Both the position numbers and the translations under genes were made by a program. Shown here in pieces: positions 38,030 through 46,775 of a stretch of DNA of 64,000 bases. A model generated the notes under the pieces. It ran no database searches and was not told where the DNA came from. It worked only from the letters and a program-made list of their open reading frames with translations. Within the stretch, counting starts at the first letter, position 1, and each line of letters begins with the position of its first letter. The DNA comes from Kitasatospora aureofaciens (GTDB lineage Bacteria; Actinomycetota; Actinomycetes; Streptomycetales; Streptomycetaceae). The DNA lies in assembly GCF_019192735.1 (NCBI RefSeq), contig NZ_JAHTKP010000035.1, positions 1 through 64,000 of the forward strand. Direction: 5' to 3'.

Positions 38030-38748
38030 CCACCCTGATCCGGCTGGAGATCCTGCGGACCCTCCGTAACCGCCGGTACCTGCTCTTCACGATCGCCTAC
38101 CCGGCGCTCATGTACTTCTTCTTCATCCACGCCTACGACTCCACCAAGCTGGCCGGCGGCCTGCCGGTGAAGACCTACTTCATGGTCTCGATGGCGACCT
38201 TCGGTGCGGTCGGCGCGGTGCTCACCGGCAGCGCGCAGCGGATCTCGCTGGAGCGCAAGAGCGGCTGGGTGCGCCAGCTGCGGCTGACCGCGCTGCCCGG
38301 CCGGGCGTACACCTTCGGCAAGATCGCCGCGAGCGCGGTGACCACGTTGCCCGCGATCCTGGTGGTGTTCGCGGTCGGCGCGAGCCAGGGGGTCTCGCTG
38401 GGCGCGGCGCAGTGGATCGGCCTGGTGGCGGCGCTGTGGCTGGGCAGCTTCGTGTTCGCGGCGCTCGGGGTGGCGCTCGGGTACGCGGCGGCGCCGGACT
38501 CGGTGCAGACGATCGTGATGATCGCCTACATGCTGATGTCGCTGTTCGGCGGGACGTGGTTCCCGGTGAGCGGCTCGCTGGAGAAGTTCGCCCAGTTCAA
38601 CCCGGTGTACCTGTACAACAAGCTGGCCACCTTCACCCAGCCCGGGCACTCGCTGGACACCGTCGCCGTCGCCGGACTGGCCGGCTTCCTCGCGGTGTTC
38701 GTCGCCGCTGCCGCCGTGCTGTACCGGCGTGACACCCGCCAGGCATGA
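38026..38748 (+). CDS. ABC-2 type exporter, permease subunit
   Basis: 240-residue ABC-2 permease with six predicted membrane helices, first helix about 18-36 (LLFTIAYPALMYFFFIHAY). A cytoplasmic segment RISLERKSGWVRQLRLTALP is typical of the family. It is coupled to the ATPase gene by a 4-base overlap and to the histidine kinase gene by another ATGA overlap, so exporter and sensor are made together. Confidence 0.92.
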   Translation: MTTLIRLEILRTLRNRRYLLFTIAYPALMYFFFIHAYDSTKLAGGLPVKTYFMVSMATFGAVGAVLTGSAQRISLERKSGWVRQLRLTALPGRAYTFGKIAASAVTTLPAILVVFAVGASQGVSLGAAQWIGLVAALWLGSFVFAALGVALGYAAAPDSVQTIVMIAYMLMSLFGGTWFPVSGSLEKFAQFNPVYLYNKLATFTQPGHSLDTVAVAGLAGFLAVFVAAAAVLYRRDTRQA

Positions 38749-40001
38749 TGATCCACATGAGTGACGCGCGCCGGACCCACCGCCCCGACGAGCAGCCGGA
38801 GGTGGGTCCGGCGCGCGCGTCGTTCATGAACGTCCCCGGCTCCCCGGTGGAGACCCGGCGGCAGCTGCTGGTCAAGGTCGCCTGGATGCTGCTGTGGATG
38901 CTCTACCTGGCCTACCCGGCGGGGGACCTGCTGCACGGCGGCCACAGCCTGGGCGGCCAGGTGCTCGGCTGGGTCTGCCTGGCCGCCTTCGTGGCCGCCT
39001 ACATCCTGCTGGTGATCTTCCGCTCGACGGCTGGGATGAAGCCCCGGGCCTGCCAGGTGATCGTCGCGACGATGATCGCGCTCGCGATCGCCGCCTCCTT
39101 CGTCCTGGGCGGCGCCTTCCTGACCCTCTTCATCTACGCCTCGGTGTGCCTCGCGATCATCACGCCGGTGCGCTACGCGCTGCGCGGGCTCGCCGGCATG
39201 GCCGCGCTCACCGCCGTGACCGGCCTGCTGATCCACGCCGGTACGGACAACATCACGACCTTCGCGCTCAGCGCCTTCCTCTCCGGCGTCGCGATGACCG
39301 GTCTGCAGCGGCTGGTCGCCACCATGAAGGAACTGCGCGAGGCCCGCGCCGCCGTCGCGCACCTGGCCGCCTCCGAGGAGCGGCTGCGGATGGCCCGGGA
39401 CCTGCACGACCTGCTCGGGCACTCGCTGTCGCTGATCACGCTGAAGAGCGAGCTGGCCGGGCGGTTCATGGACGCCGGCAAGGACGAGGCGGCCCGGGCG
39501 CAGGTCGCCGACATCGAGCAGGTGGCCCGGCAGTCGCTGATCGACGTCCGGGAGGCCGTCACCGGCTTCCGCCGGCCCACCCTGCCGGTCGAACTCGCCG
39601 CCGCCCGGACCGCGTTGGCGGCGGCACAGGTGACCCTGGAGGCCGCGCCGGAGCTCGTCGACACCTGGCCCGGGTTGGCCAACGAGGAGGCGGGGGCGCT
39701 GGCGTGGGCGCTGCGCGAGGCCGTCACCAACATCGTCCGGCACGGCGAGGGCGCCACCGTCTGCACCGTCACCGCCGACACGGCGTGGGAGGCGAACGGC
39801 GAGCGGTACGCCGTCCTGGAGATCACCGACGACGGGCGGGGGCCGGGCAAGTCCCAGCCGGGGAACGGGCTTTCGGGCCTGGAGGAGCGGCTGGCGCTGG
39901 TCGGCGGGCGGCTGGAGACCGGGCCGGGGGTGCGGGGCAAGGGCTTCCGGCTGCGGGCCTTGGTGCCGCTGCGGACGGTCTCGGCGCCGGTCGCTCCCTA
40001 G
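38745..40001 (+). CDS. Two-component sensor histidine kinase (HisKA_3 / DesK-like)
   Basis: 418 residues. The N-terminal half has about five membrane helices (about 45-185). The HisKA_3 dimerisation domain has the phospho-acceptor His in ARDLHDLLGHS near 219. The HATPase domain (about 315-415) has N-box EAVTNIVRHG and G-boxes DDGRGPG and GNGLSGLEERL. ATG 38745 overlaps the permease stop (ATGA); ATG 38757 is an alternative. It pairs with the LuxR-type regulator at 40122, although a strong hairpin lies between the two genes. Confidence 0.93.
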   Translation: MMIHMSDARRTHRPDEQPEVGPARASFMNVPGSPVETRRQLLVKVAWMLLWMLYLAYPAGDLLHGGHSLGGQVLGWVCLAAFVAAYILLVIFRSTAGMKPRACQVIVATMIALAIAASFVLGGAFLTLFIYASVCLAIITPVRYALRGLAGMAALTAVTGLLIHAGTDNITTFALSAFLSGVAMTGLQRLVATMKELREARAAVAHLAASEERLRMARDLHDLLGHSLSLITLKSELAGRFMDAGKDEAARAQVADIEQVARQSLIDVREAVTGFRRPTLPVELAAARTALAAAQVTLEAAPELVDTWPGLANEEAGALAWALREAVTNIVRHGEGATVCTVTADTAWEANGERYAVLEITDDGRGPGKSQPGNGLSGLEERLALVGGRLETGPGVRGKGFRLRALVPLRTVSAPVAP

Positions 40002-40009
40002 CGGTGATC

Positions 40010-40042
40010 CTGCGCGCCCTGGCCGCCGGCCAGGGCGCGCAG
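40010..40042 (+). terminator. Strong hairpin between histidine kinase and response regulator
   Basis: Perfect 15-bp stem (40010-40024 with 40028-40042) and 3-base loop, 8 bases after the kinase stop. It implies termination or attenuation before the regulator gene. Confidence 0.65.
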
Positions 40043-40108
40043 GTGGTGCGGCGGCACGCTGACCGCCCGCCTCCGCCGCCCGCGCCGCCGCCGCTCAACC
40101 CCGCCCTC

Positions 40109-40114
40109 TAAGGT
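40109..40114 (+). promoter_or_regulatory. -10 box for leaderless response regulator transcript
   Basis: TAAGGT, 7 bases before ATG 40122. With the preceding hairpin it suggests that the regulator gene is transcribed on its own. Confidence 0.55.
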
Positions 40115-40121
40115 CGTGCCC

Positions 40122-40751
40122 ATGAGTGACATTCAGAACGGGCCCTCGATCCGCGTGCTGCTGGCCGAGGATCAGGGCATGGTCCGGGAGGCGCTGGCGG
40201 CGCTGCTCGGGCTGGAGGGGGACATCGACGTCGTGGCGCAGGTCGGCCGCGGGGACGAGGTGGTGGCGGCGGTGCTGGCGAACGACGTGCAGGTCGCCGT
40301 GCTGGACATCGAGATGCCGGGGATGACGGGCATCGAGGCGGCCGCGGACCTGCGCAAGCAGGCGCCGGGCACCAAGGTCGTGATCGCGACGACCTTCGGG
40401 CGGCCGGGCTATCTGCGGCGGGCGATGGAGTCGGGTGCGGACGCGTTCCTGGTGAAGGACGCGCCCGCCTCGGAGCTGGCGGAGGCGATCCGCCGGGTGC
40501 TGCGCGGGGAGCGAGTGATCGACCCGGCGCTGGCGGCCGCGGCGCTGGCCGAGGGCGCGAACCCGCTGACCGCCCGCGAGCGGGACGTGCTGGGCGCGGC
40601 GGCGGACGGCGCGGTGAACGCGGACATCGCCAAGCGGCTGCACCTGTCCGAGGGGACGGTCCGCAACTACCTGTCGATGGCGATCCAGAAGACCGAGGCC
40701 CGCAACCGCACCGAGGCGGTCCGGATCGCCCGCGAGAAGGGCTGGCTGTAG
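40122..40751 (+). CDS. NarL/LuxR-family response regulator
   Basis: 209 residues. The receiver domain has phospho-acceptor Asp62 (AVLDIEMPGM), acidic residues near 16-17 and Lys in LVKDAPASEL. The C-terminal LuxR helix-turn-helix is about 145-200 (LTARERDVLGAAADGAVNAD, LHLSEGTVRNYLS). ATG 40122 is preferred over GTG 40116 because TAAGGT lies 7 bases upstream and there is no ribosome site. It likely controls the adjacent ABC exporter. Confidence 0.94.
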   Translation: MSDIQNGPSIRVLLAEDQGMVREALAALLGLEGDIDVVAQVGRGDEVVAAVLANDVQVAVLDIEMPGMTGIEAAADLRKQAPGTKVVIATTFGRPGYLRRAMESGADAFLVKDAPASELAEAIRRVLRGERVIDPALAAAALAEGANPLTARERDVLGAAADGAVNADIAKRLHLSEGTVRNYLSMAIQKTEARNRTEAVRIAREKGWL

Positions 40752-40781
40752 GAACCCTCAGGAAACCCGCCCGGAGGAAAC

Positions 40782-41654
40782 TCAGTTCAGCCGGTGCCGA
40801 GCGGCCCGGGCGTCCTGGCGGACCTTCGCCGCCGCGTCCGGGTCGAAGGCGTCGAGGATCTCCGCGTAGGCGTCCATCTCGGCCGAGCCGCCGAGGAAGT
40901 CCCCTGTCCGTACGAGGAGTTCGGCGCGTTCGAGGCGGAGCTGGGCGGGGTGTCGGGGGAGTAGGAGGGCGAGCTCGGTGGCCCAGAGCTGGGTGCGGGC
41001 GTGCTCGGGGCGGTCGGCGGCCCAGGCGCGGATGTTGCCGAGGACCCGGTGGACGATGTCGAGCGGCTGGGCCGGGGTGAGCAGCGCGGGCGTGAACTCG
41101 TGCCCGGTGGCCCGGACGAGGCGTTCGGCGTCGTCGGGGTCGAGCAGCCGCCCGCCGTGGAAGGGGTCGGCCAGGACGTAGTCCTCGCCGCCCGCCGGGC
41201 CGCCGACGGCGACGATGAAGTGACCGGGCAGGGCGATGCCGTGGACGGTGAGGCCGGCCCGCCGCCCGACCGCCATCCACACCAGGGACAGCATGATCGG
41301 CAGCCCGCGCCGCCGCCGCAGCACGTCGGGCAGCAGGGAGGACTCCAGCCGCCGGTAGTCGGCCTGCCGCCCGTGGAACCGCTCGCGCCCGCCGAGGACG
41401 GCGGCGAGCAGGGCGGCGGTCTCCTCGGGCCCGGCGGGCGCCCGTTCGGCGACGGCGAGGCGGACGGCGCCGGCGTGCCGGTCGAGCGCGGCCTCGCAGG
41501 CGGCGAGCAGGGCGTCGAGGCTGGGCGGCTCCCCGGGGTCGTCGGGGTCGAGGGCGGGGCCGTGTTCGGCGGCGGCGAGCAGGCAGAGCAGCACCGGATC
41601 GGGCTGCTCGGCGCGGGCGGCGGTCCGGAAGCGGTGTCTGCTCTGCTCGGTCAC
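40782..41654 (-). CDS. SirB1-type transglutaminase-like / TPR protein
   Basis: 290 residues from GTG 41654 (MTEQSRHRFRTAAR...). Extending to 41834 would add a non-conserved stretch overlapping the next gene. The central domain matches the SirB1/transglutaminase-core-2 family (RRRGLPIMLSLVWMAVGRRA, then GIALPGHFIVAVG). The helical C-terminus (about 200-290) is TPR-like. The classical catalytic Cys is not obvious, so an enzymatic role is doubtful. There is no clear ribosome site, so the start is uncertain. Confidence 0.78.
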   Translation of the reverse strand: MTEQSRHRFRTAARAEQPDPVLLCLLAAAEHGPALDPDDPGEPPSLDALLAACEAALDRHAGAVRLAVAERAPAGPEETAALLAAVLGGRERFHGRQADYRRLESSLLPDVLRRRRGLPIMLSLVWMAVGRRAGLTVHGIALPGHFIVAVGGPAGGEDYVLADPFHGGRLLDPDDAERLVRATGHEFTPALLTPAQPLDIVHRVLGNIRAWAADRPEHARTQLWATELALLLPRHPAQLRLERAELLVRTGDFLGGSAEMDAYAEILDAFDPDAAAKVRQDARAARHRLN

Positions 41655-41757
41655 GGTGACGGCGACGGCTTTCGTACGACGGACGGGCAAAAAGGACGGG
41701 GAAGGGACGGGCAAAAGGGCGAACGACAGGCAGGGTGAAAGAACGGACGGCCCGCGG

Positions 41758-42771
41758 CTACCCCTGGGACAGCCGCGCGTAGTGGTAAGTGTGACTGGTC
41801 GTGAAGCCGAGTCCGTCATAGAGCGCAACCGCACCGTCGTTGTCCGCCTCGACCTGCAGGTAGGCGCCGGTGGCCCCCTCCTCGGCCGCGCGGGCGGCGA
41901 GCACCGCCATGACGGCCGTGGCCAGCCCGGCCCGCCGGGCGTACGGCTGGACCTCGATCGCGCCGAAGCCGGCCCACGGCCCGTCGATGACGCAGCGTCC
42001 GATCGCCAGCGGCGGCTGCCCTGCGGCCCCCGGCGCGGTGGCGAACCAGACCGACGGCCCGCCGTGGAGCACCTGCCGGGCGGCCTCCCGTACCGCCGGG
42101 TCCTCGCTCAGCTTCCCGTACAGCGACATCCACGCGGGCCCCGCCGTCCGCGACAGCCGCACCCGGTCGTGCCCGGTGCCGCCCCGGGCCAGCCCGGCGA
42201 GCGGAGAGGTCCGTACCAGCGTGGGCGAGTCCGGGGGGCCCAGCAGCTCCAGCGGCGCCCGCAGGTCGTCCGCCGTCCCGGGCGTGACGACCTCGACCCA
42301 GGCGGGCAGTCCGCGCGCCGCGTACCAGTCCCGGACGGCGGCCAGCGCCTGCGCCGTCGGCAGTCCGGGATCGCCGAGCGCCTGGACGGAGTTGGCCCGC
42401 TTGGTGAACCCGGCCGAGGCACGCAGCGTCCACGCGCCGAGCGCCTCCTGCTCGACGGCGGGCCAGCCGCGCGCGGCGATCCGCTGGAGCTCGACGGGCG
42501 TGGCGGCCGGCAGCGGGGCGCGCCGGGCCGGGAAGAGCGGCACGACCTTGCCCGCGACCAGCAGCTGTTCCGCGAACGAGACCGGTTCGCCGGCCCGGGG
42601 CACGACCGTCAACCCATGATCGTCCCACGATGTGAGCACGCCGATCGCATCGCGGAAGACCGGCCGGTCGCCCACGAACTCGGAGACACGCCGGACGGAC
42701 ACGCGTCGTCCCACGTCAGAGCGATCTATCCGGACCTCCGGACGCTCCTGGACCGGCCCGCCTGCCGTCAT
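41758..42771 (-). CDS. GNAT-family acetyltransferase, Rv0428c-like (annotated as N-acetylglutamate synthase in relatives)
   Basis: 337 residues. The N-terminal region (about 1-75) looks like the small barrel domain of Rv0428c-type proteins (VGRRVSVRRVSEF...GVLTSWDDHGL). The C-terminal GNAT fold has acetyl-CoA binding about 275-290 (VQPYARRAGLATAVMAVLAA) and AYLQVEADNDGAVALYDGLGF. AGGAGGT lies just upstream of ATG 42771. It is transcribed divergently from fdxA. The substrate is inferred only from family naming. Confidence 0.85.
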   Translation of the reverse strand: MTAGGPVQERPEVRIDRSDVGRRVSVRRVSEFVGDRPVFRDAIGVLTSWDDHGLTVVPRAGEPVSFAEQLLVAGKVVPLFPARRAPLPAATPVELQRIAARGWPAVEQEALGAWTLRASAGFTKRANSVQALGDPGLPTAQALAAVRDWYAARGLPAWVEVVTPGTADDLRAPLELLGPPDSPTLVRTSPLAGLARGGTGHDRVRLSRTAGPAWMSLYGKLSEDPAVREAARQVLHGGPSVWFATAPGAAGQPPLAIGRCVIDGPWAGFGAIEVQPYARRAGLATAVMAVLAARAAEEGATGAYLQVEADNDGAVALYDGLGFTTSHTYHYARLSQG

Positions 42772-42809
42772 CTGGGCACCTCCTGTGCATTCACGGTCTC
42801 TGACCCGCG

Positions 42810-42815
42810 ATACTA
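42810..42815 (-). promoter_or_regulatory. -10 box for GNAT gene
   Basis: Minus-strand TAGTAT, giving a transcription start near 42803 and a leader that includes AGGAGGT. No good -35. Confidence 0.35.
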
Positions 42816-42902
42816 GGGGTGGGCATCGACGACGCCGCGCTCACCGCGCACGCGAGCAGAACAGAACGGGCCGACAGGGCCCTTCCGAGGAGGAACGACA
42901 GC

Positions 42903-43229
42903 GTGACCTACGTCATCGCGCAGCCTTGTGTAGACGTGAAGGACAAGGCGTGCATCGAAGAGTGCCCGGTTGACTGCATCTACGAGGGCGAGCGATCGCT
43001 CTACATCCACCCGGATGAGTGTGTCGACTGTGGCGCTTGCGAGCCGGTCTGCCCGGTCGAGGCGATCTTCTACGAGGACGACACTCCCGAGGAGTGGAAG
43101 GACTACTACAAGGCGAACGTCGAGTTCTTCGACGACCTCGGTTCGCCCGGTGGCGCCTCGAAGCTGGGCCTGATCGAGCGCGACCACCCGTTCATCGCCG
43201 CTCTGCCGCCGCAGAACGCCGACCACTGA
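42903..43229 (+). CDS. fdxA: Seven-iron ferredoxin
   Basis: 108-residue [3Fe-4S][4Fe-4S] ferredoxin for low-potential electron transfer. The N-terminal cluster ligands (CVDVKDKACIEECPVDC) and the CVDCGACEPVCP motif are intact. GTG 42903 has AGGAGGA 9-10 bases upstream; longer frames are rejected. It precedes dapC by 20 bases, a pairing also seen in mycobacteria (fdxC-dapC), so the two are probably co-transcribed. Confidence 0.96.
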   Translation: MTYVIAQPCVDVKDKACIEECPVDCIYEGERSLYIHPDECVDCGACEPVCPVEAIFYEDDTPEEWKDYYKANVEFFDDLGSPGGASKLGLIERDHPFIAALPPQNADH

Positions 43230-43249
43230 CGATCGGTGGCATCCGAGCT

Positions 43250-44413
43250 GTGAACGACAACAGCACGCGCGCGCCGTTCCCGGGCCACCCGGGGGCGGCG
43301 CGCCGCGTTTCCGACCTTTTGCCTGTGTTCCCCTGGGACAAGCTGGAGCCGTACAAGAAGACCGCGCTCGCCCACCCGGGCGGCCTCTGCGACTTCTCGG
43401 TGGGCACCCCGGTCGACCCGGTCCCCGAGGTGATCCAGAAGGCGCTGGCCGCGACCACCGACACCCCCGGCTACCCGACCGTCTGGGGCCCGCTGGAGCT
43501 GCGCGAGGCGATCGCCGGCTGGCTGCACCGCCGGTGCGGCGCCGAGATCGGCCCGCAGGCCGTGCTGCCGACCATCGGCTCCAAGGAGCTGGTGGCCTGG
43601 CTGCCGACCCAGCTCGGCCTCGGCCCGGGCGACCAGGTCGCCTACCCGCGGCTGGCCTACCCGACCTACGAGGTGGGCGCGCGGCTGTGCGGCGCGGAGC
43701 CGGTCGCGTACGACTCGGTGGACGAGCTGGACGGCTCGCGGGTGCGCCTGCTCTGGGTGAACTCGCCGTCCAACCCGACCGGCCGGGTGCTCGGCAAGGA
43801 CGAGCTGCGCCGCGCGGTCGGGTGGGCCCGGGAGCACCGGGTGCTGCTCGTCAGCGACGAGTGCTACCTGGAGCTGGGCTGGACCGCGGAGCCGGTCTCC
43901 GTCCTGCACCCGGACGTCTGCGGCGGCCCCGACAACGGCAAGGGCCACGAGGGCCTGCTGGCCGTCCACTCGCTCTCCAAGCGCTCCAACCTGGCCGGCT
44001 ACCGCGCCTCCTTCGTGGCGGGCGACCCGGTGGTGGTCAAGGAGCTGCTGGAGGTGCGCAAGCACGGCGGCATGATCGTGCCGGCGCCCGTCCAGGCGGC
44101 GACGATCGCCGCGCTGGCGGACGACGCGCACGTGGCCGAGCAGCGGGAGCGGTACGCGGCCCGGCGCTCGGCGCTGCGGGCGGCGCTGGAGGCGTACGGC
44201 TTCCGGATCGAGCACTCGGAGGCGAGCCTCTACCTGTGGGCGACCCAGGACCGCCCGTGCTGGGAGACCGTGGCCGAACTCGCCGGGCTGGGCATCCTGG
44301 TGGCGCCCGGGGACTTCTACGGTCCGGCCGGTGACCGCTTCGTCCGGGTCGCGTTCACGGCGACGGACGAGCGGGTCGCCTCGGCCGTGGAACGGCTGAA
44401 CGCGGCGCGCTAG
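43250..44413 (+). CDS. dapC: Succinyldiaminopimelate transaminase DapC
   Basis: 387-residue class I/II aminotransferase of the succinylase route to diaminopimelate and lysine. The PLP Lys lies in HSLSKRSNLAGYR, NSPSNPTGR is in the substrate pocket, and the Arg of FVRVAFTA binds the alpha-carboxylate. The core starts RRVSDLLPVFPWDKLEPYKK. GTG 43250, 20 bases after fdxA, is the sensible start. It acts just before DapE, whose gene is at 46776. Confidence 0.93.
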   Translation: MNDNSTRAPFPGHPGAARRVSDLLPVFPWDKLEPYKKTALAHPGGLCDFSVGTPVDPVPEVIQKALAATTDTPGYPTVWGPLELREAIAGWLHRRCGAEIGPQAVLPTIGSKELVAWLPTQLGLGPGDQVAYPRLAYPTYEVGARLCGAEPVAYDSVDELDGSRVRLLWVNSPSNPTGRVLGKDELRRAVGWAREHRVLLVSDECYLELGWTAEPVSVLHPDVCGGPDNGKGHEGLLAVHSLSKRSNLAGYRASFVAGDPVVVKELLEVRKHGGMIVPAPVQAATIAALADDAHVAEQRERYAARRSALRAALEAYGFRIEHSEASLYLWATQDRPCWETVAELAGLGILVAPGDFYGPAGDRFVRVAFTATDERVASAVERLNAAR

Positions 44414-44422
44414 CGACGCGGC

Positions 44423-44457
44423 AGAGGGGCCGGTGTCAGTCCGACACCGGCCCCTCT
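44423..44457 (+). terminator. Terminator of fdxA-dapC
   Basis: Perfect 15-bp stem (44423-44437 with 44443-44457) and 5-base loop, 9 bases after the stop. Confidence 0.85.
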
Positions 44458-44478
44458 CGCATGCCTGATGAGGTCAGC

Positions 44479-44513
44479 ACGAAGGGGGCCGGCCCCGGAC
44501 CGGCCCCCTTCGT
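44479..44513 (-). terminator. Terminator of the secreted low-complexity protein gene
   Basis: Perfect 14-bp stem (44479-44492 with 44500-44513), 12 bases beyond the minus-strand stop. It stands back to back with the dapC terminator. Confidence 0.8.
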
Positions 44514-44525
44514 CGTGTCCGGGGA

Positions 44526-45296
44526 CTACAGCGGCAGGCCGCTGATGCTGCCGCCGTTCACGCCGCCCAGCAGCCCGGTGACCGGGCCGAGCGCGTTGGT
44601 GAGGCCCGACAGCGGGTTGTTCGGGCCGAGGTCGGCGCCGCCGAGGCGGTTGGCGGAGCCGTGCTCGGCGAGGCCGAGGACGTCGGCGCCGGGCAGGCCG
44701 CCCGGCAGCGCGCGCCCGACGGAGCCCAGCGGCAGCGCGTCGGTGACGGCGTTGGTGCTGGGGACGGCACTGGACAGCTTGCCGGCGCCGGGCAGGCCCT
44801 GGGCGACGGCGCCGGTCTGGGCGAGCCCGCCGACCGGGCTGGCGGCGGCGCTGCGGGTGCCCATGCCCTTGCCGGTGACGGCCTCACCGAGCTTGTCGGC
44901 CAGTGTGGAGGCGACCCTCGGGGTGACCGCGGAGAGCTGGCCGGTGGTGGCGGCGGTCTGGTCGACCGGGGCGGTCAGCGAGCTGGCCTTCTCGTTCGCC
45001 TCGGGGAGCTGGTGGGCGATGATGTTGCCGGCCGCGTCGGCGGAGGCCGGTACGCCGGCGGCGACGGTGGCGGCACCGGTGGTGCCGGCGGCGTCGCCGA
45101 GCTGGTGGGTGGTGTGCTGCAGGCTGGAACCCGCGTCGGTGTTGGTCAGCTGGCCCAGCGGCTTGGCCAGGTCGCTCTTGGGCAGCAGGGCGTCGCCGCC
45201 CAGGGCGGACGCGGAGCCGGCCGCGACCAGCGGGGTCGCTCCGGCCGCCACGAGCAGCGCGGCCTGGGCGATCCGGCGCGTGAGGGGGTGAGACAT
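44526..45296 (-). CDS. Secreted low-complexity Gly/Ala/Thr-rich protein
   Basis: 256 residues from ATG 45296, which has GAGGAG 5 bases upstream; the frame to 45527 is rejected. The Sec-type signal peptide is SHPLTRRIAQAALLVAAGATPLVAAGSASA. The mature chain has few charged residues, with repeated short Leu-Gly/Thr-Gly units (GLAQTGAVAQGLPGAG, ALPLGSVGRALPG). There is no enzyme motif. Relatives in streptomycetes are sometimes labelled ATP-binding protein, but I see no Walker motif to support that. Function unknown; a surface or wall-associated structural role is possible. Confidence 0.75.
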   Translation of the reverse strand: MSHPLTRRIAQAALLVAAGATPLVAAGSASALGGDALLPKSDLAKPLGQLTNTDAGSSLQHTTHQLGDAAGTTGAATVAAGVPASADAAGNIIAHQLPEANEKASSLTAPVDQTAATTGQLSAVTPRVASTLADKLGEAVTGKGMGTRSAAASPVGGLAQTGAVAQGLPGAGKLSSAVPSTNAVTDALPLGSVGRALPGGLPGADVLGLAEHGSANRLGGADLGPNNPLSGLTNALGPVTGLLGGVNGGSISGLPL

Positions 45297-45585
45297 GAGG
45301 CTCCTCGAAGGGTCTGGGTCCGTCCCGTCCGCCGGGCGGACGACGTTGTTACCGCTTGAGAAGCCAGAAGGTTTCGGCCGGTGCAAGGAAAGTGTCTGAC
45401 TGACGATCGGATCGTATGACCGCAGCAAGCGCGCCCGCCGACGCCCGCCGGGAGCCGCGGACGCGGCGCCGGGCAAGGGGAGTGACGGTTCTCCACTCGG
45501 GGTCGCCGGAACGGGGGGCCGGTCCACTGAAGTTGACCTGATTCACCCGTCCGGCGGCAACCCGAACGTCAGTGCGTCAGCCCCG

Positions 45586-46629
45586 CTAGGACGCGGCGAG
45601 GGTGACCTGAACGAGCTTGGTCGACGTCCCGGTCGGCTGCGGCTGCCAGCCGTCCTCCGACTTGGTCTTGCGCCAGATCTTCCCGTCGTAGGCGACCGTC
45701 GCGATGCCCAGCTGCTGGGCCTGGGCGACCGCCCAGTGCGCGACCTCCCAGCCGCTCGCCCGCTCGGCGCCCACGCCGCCGTCGGCCCCGGCGTCCGCCG
45801 AGGAGGTCAGCGCGGTGGTGGACGGGTCCGGGGTGAGCGCGACGGCGTTCTCGGCGCCCTTGATCGTCGAGGTGTAGCCGGCGGCCGGGGTGACGGTGCG
45901 GCCGAACTCGCGGCGCACCCGGTCGGACAGCACCTGGGTGCGGTCCGGCGTCGCGGCCGGGGTGGCGGAGGCGCCCGCGGTGGGCGTCTCCGAGTCGTCC
46001 GGCGCCGGCTTGGCGTAGTCGTGCACCACGCAGGTGAACGAGCCGGGCTCGCGGCCGGCCAGCGCCGAGGTGAGCAGGGTGGCCTTGGTCTCGTGCTTGG
46101 CGTAGGCCTGTGGGTAGCCGCTCTTCTGCACCGCCTGCGCAGCGTCGGTCAGCGGCAGCCGGGTGTACCCGGGCACCTTGACCAGGCCGTCCAGGAACTT
46201 GTTGGTCGCGTAGACCGGGTCCGCGATCTGCGTCGCGGTGCCCCAGCCCATCGACGGCCGCTGCTGGAACAGGCCGAGCGAGTCCCGGTCGCCGCCCGCG
46301 AGGTTGCGCAGCTTGGACTCCTGCATCGCGGTCGCCAGCGAGATCGCGGTCGCCCGGTCCGGCAGGCCGCGCGAGCGGGCCACCGCGGCGATCGTCGCCG
46401 CGTTGGCGGCCTGCGGCAGCTCCAGCGTGCCGGTGCCGGTCGCGGTCTTCACCGTGCAGCCCTCGGGTTCGGTCTGCTGGAAGCCGAAATACCAGATGCC
46501 GACCACGGCCGCCCCCGCGACCAGCGCGAGGCCGAGCAGCCCGACCAGCACGAGCAGCAGCGCGCGCAGCGGACCGCGGCGGGGGGGCGCCAACTCGTCG
46601 CCCAGCTCCGCGCTCTTCTTCCTGGCCAC
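45586..46629 (-). CDS. Membrane-anchored lytic-transglycosylase-like protein
   Basis: 347 residues from GTG 46629, with GAGAGGGG upstream. ATG 46674 lies upstream of a TACGGT box and is less likely. A basic N-terminus (ARKKSAELGDELAPPRRGP) and one membrane helix (LRALLLVLVGLLGLALVAGAAVVGIWYF) precede an extracytoplasmic helical domain with LATAMQESKLRNLAGGDRDS and GLFQQRPSMGWGT. This is a typical lysozyme/SLT-like context, with a Glu following SLATAMQ. The C-terminal half is Thr/Ala-rich and ends in a small alpha/beta segment (VAHWAVAQAQQLGIATVAYDG). Role in peptidoglycan remodelling is inferred. Confidence 0.72.
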   Translation of the reverse strand: MARKKSAELGDELAPPRRGPLRALLLVLVGLLGLALVAGAAVVGIWYFGFQQTEPEGCTVKTATGTGTLELPQAANAATIAAVARSRGLPDRATAISLATAMQESKLRNLAGGDRDSLGLFQQRPSMGWGTATQIADPVYATNKFLDGLVKVPGYTRLPLTDAAQAVQKSGYPQAYAKHETKATLLTSALAGREPGSFTCVVHDYAKPAPDDSETPTAGASATPAATPDRTQVLSDRVRREFGRTVTPAAGYTSTIKGAENAVALTPDPSTTALTSSADAGADGGVGAERASGWEVAHWAVAQAQQLGIATVAYDGKIWRKTKSEDGWQPQPTGTSTKLVQVTLAAS

Positions 46630-46663
46630 CGTCGCCCCTCTCGAGCCTGCTTCTTGATCCGAC

Positions 46664-46669
46664 ACCGTA
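46664..46669 (-). promoter_or_regulatory. -10 box for the transglycosylase-like gene
   Basis: Minus-strand TACGGT. A transcription start near 46656 would exclude ATG 46674 and supports GTG 46629. Confidence 0.4.
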
Positions 46670-46762
46670 CCCACTCGGACGGATGTGCGGCGCCACCCGG
46701 TTGCCGTTACTCGTCACGTTCCGTGTCACAGGACGGCCACACGGGGCCCGCAAACCGCGGAC

Positions 46763-46768
46763 TAGGCT
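46763..46768 (+). promoter_or_regulatory. -10 box for leaderless dapE transcript
   Basis: TAGGCT, 7 bases before ATG 46776. No ribosome site. Confidence 0.6.
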
Positions 46769-46775
46769 GGCGCTC

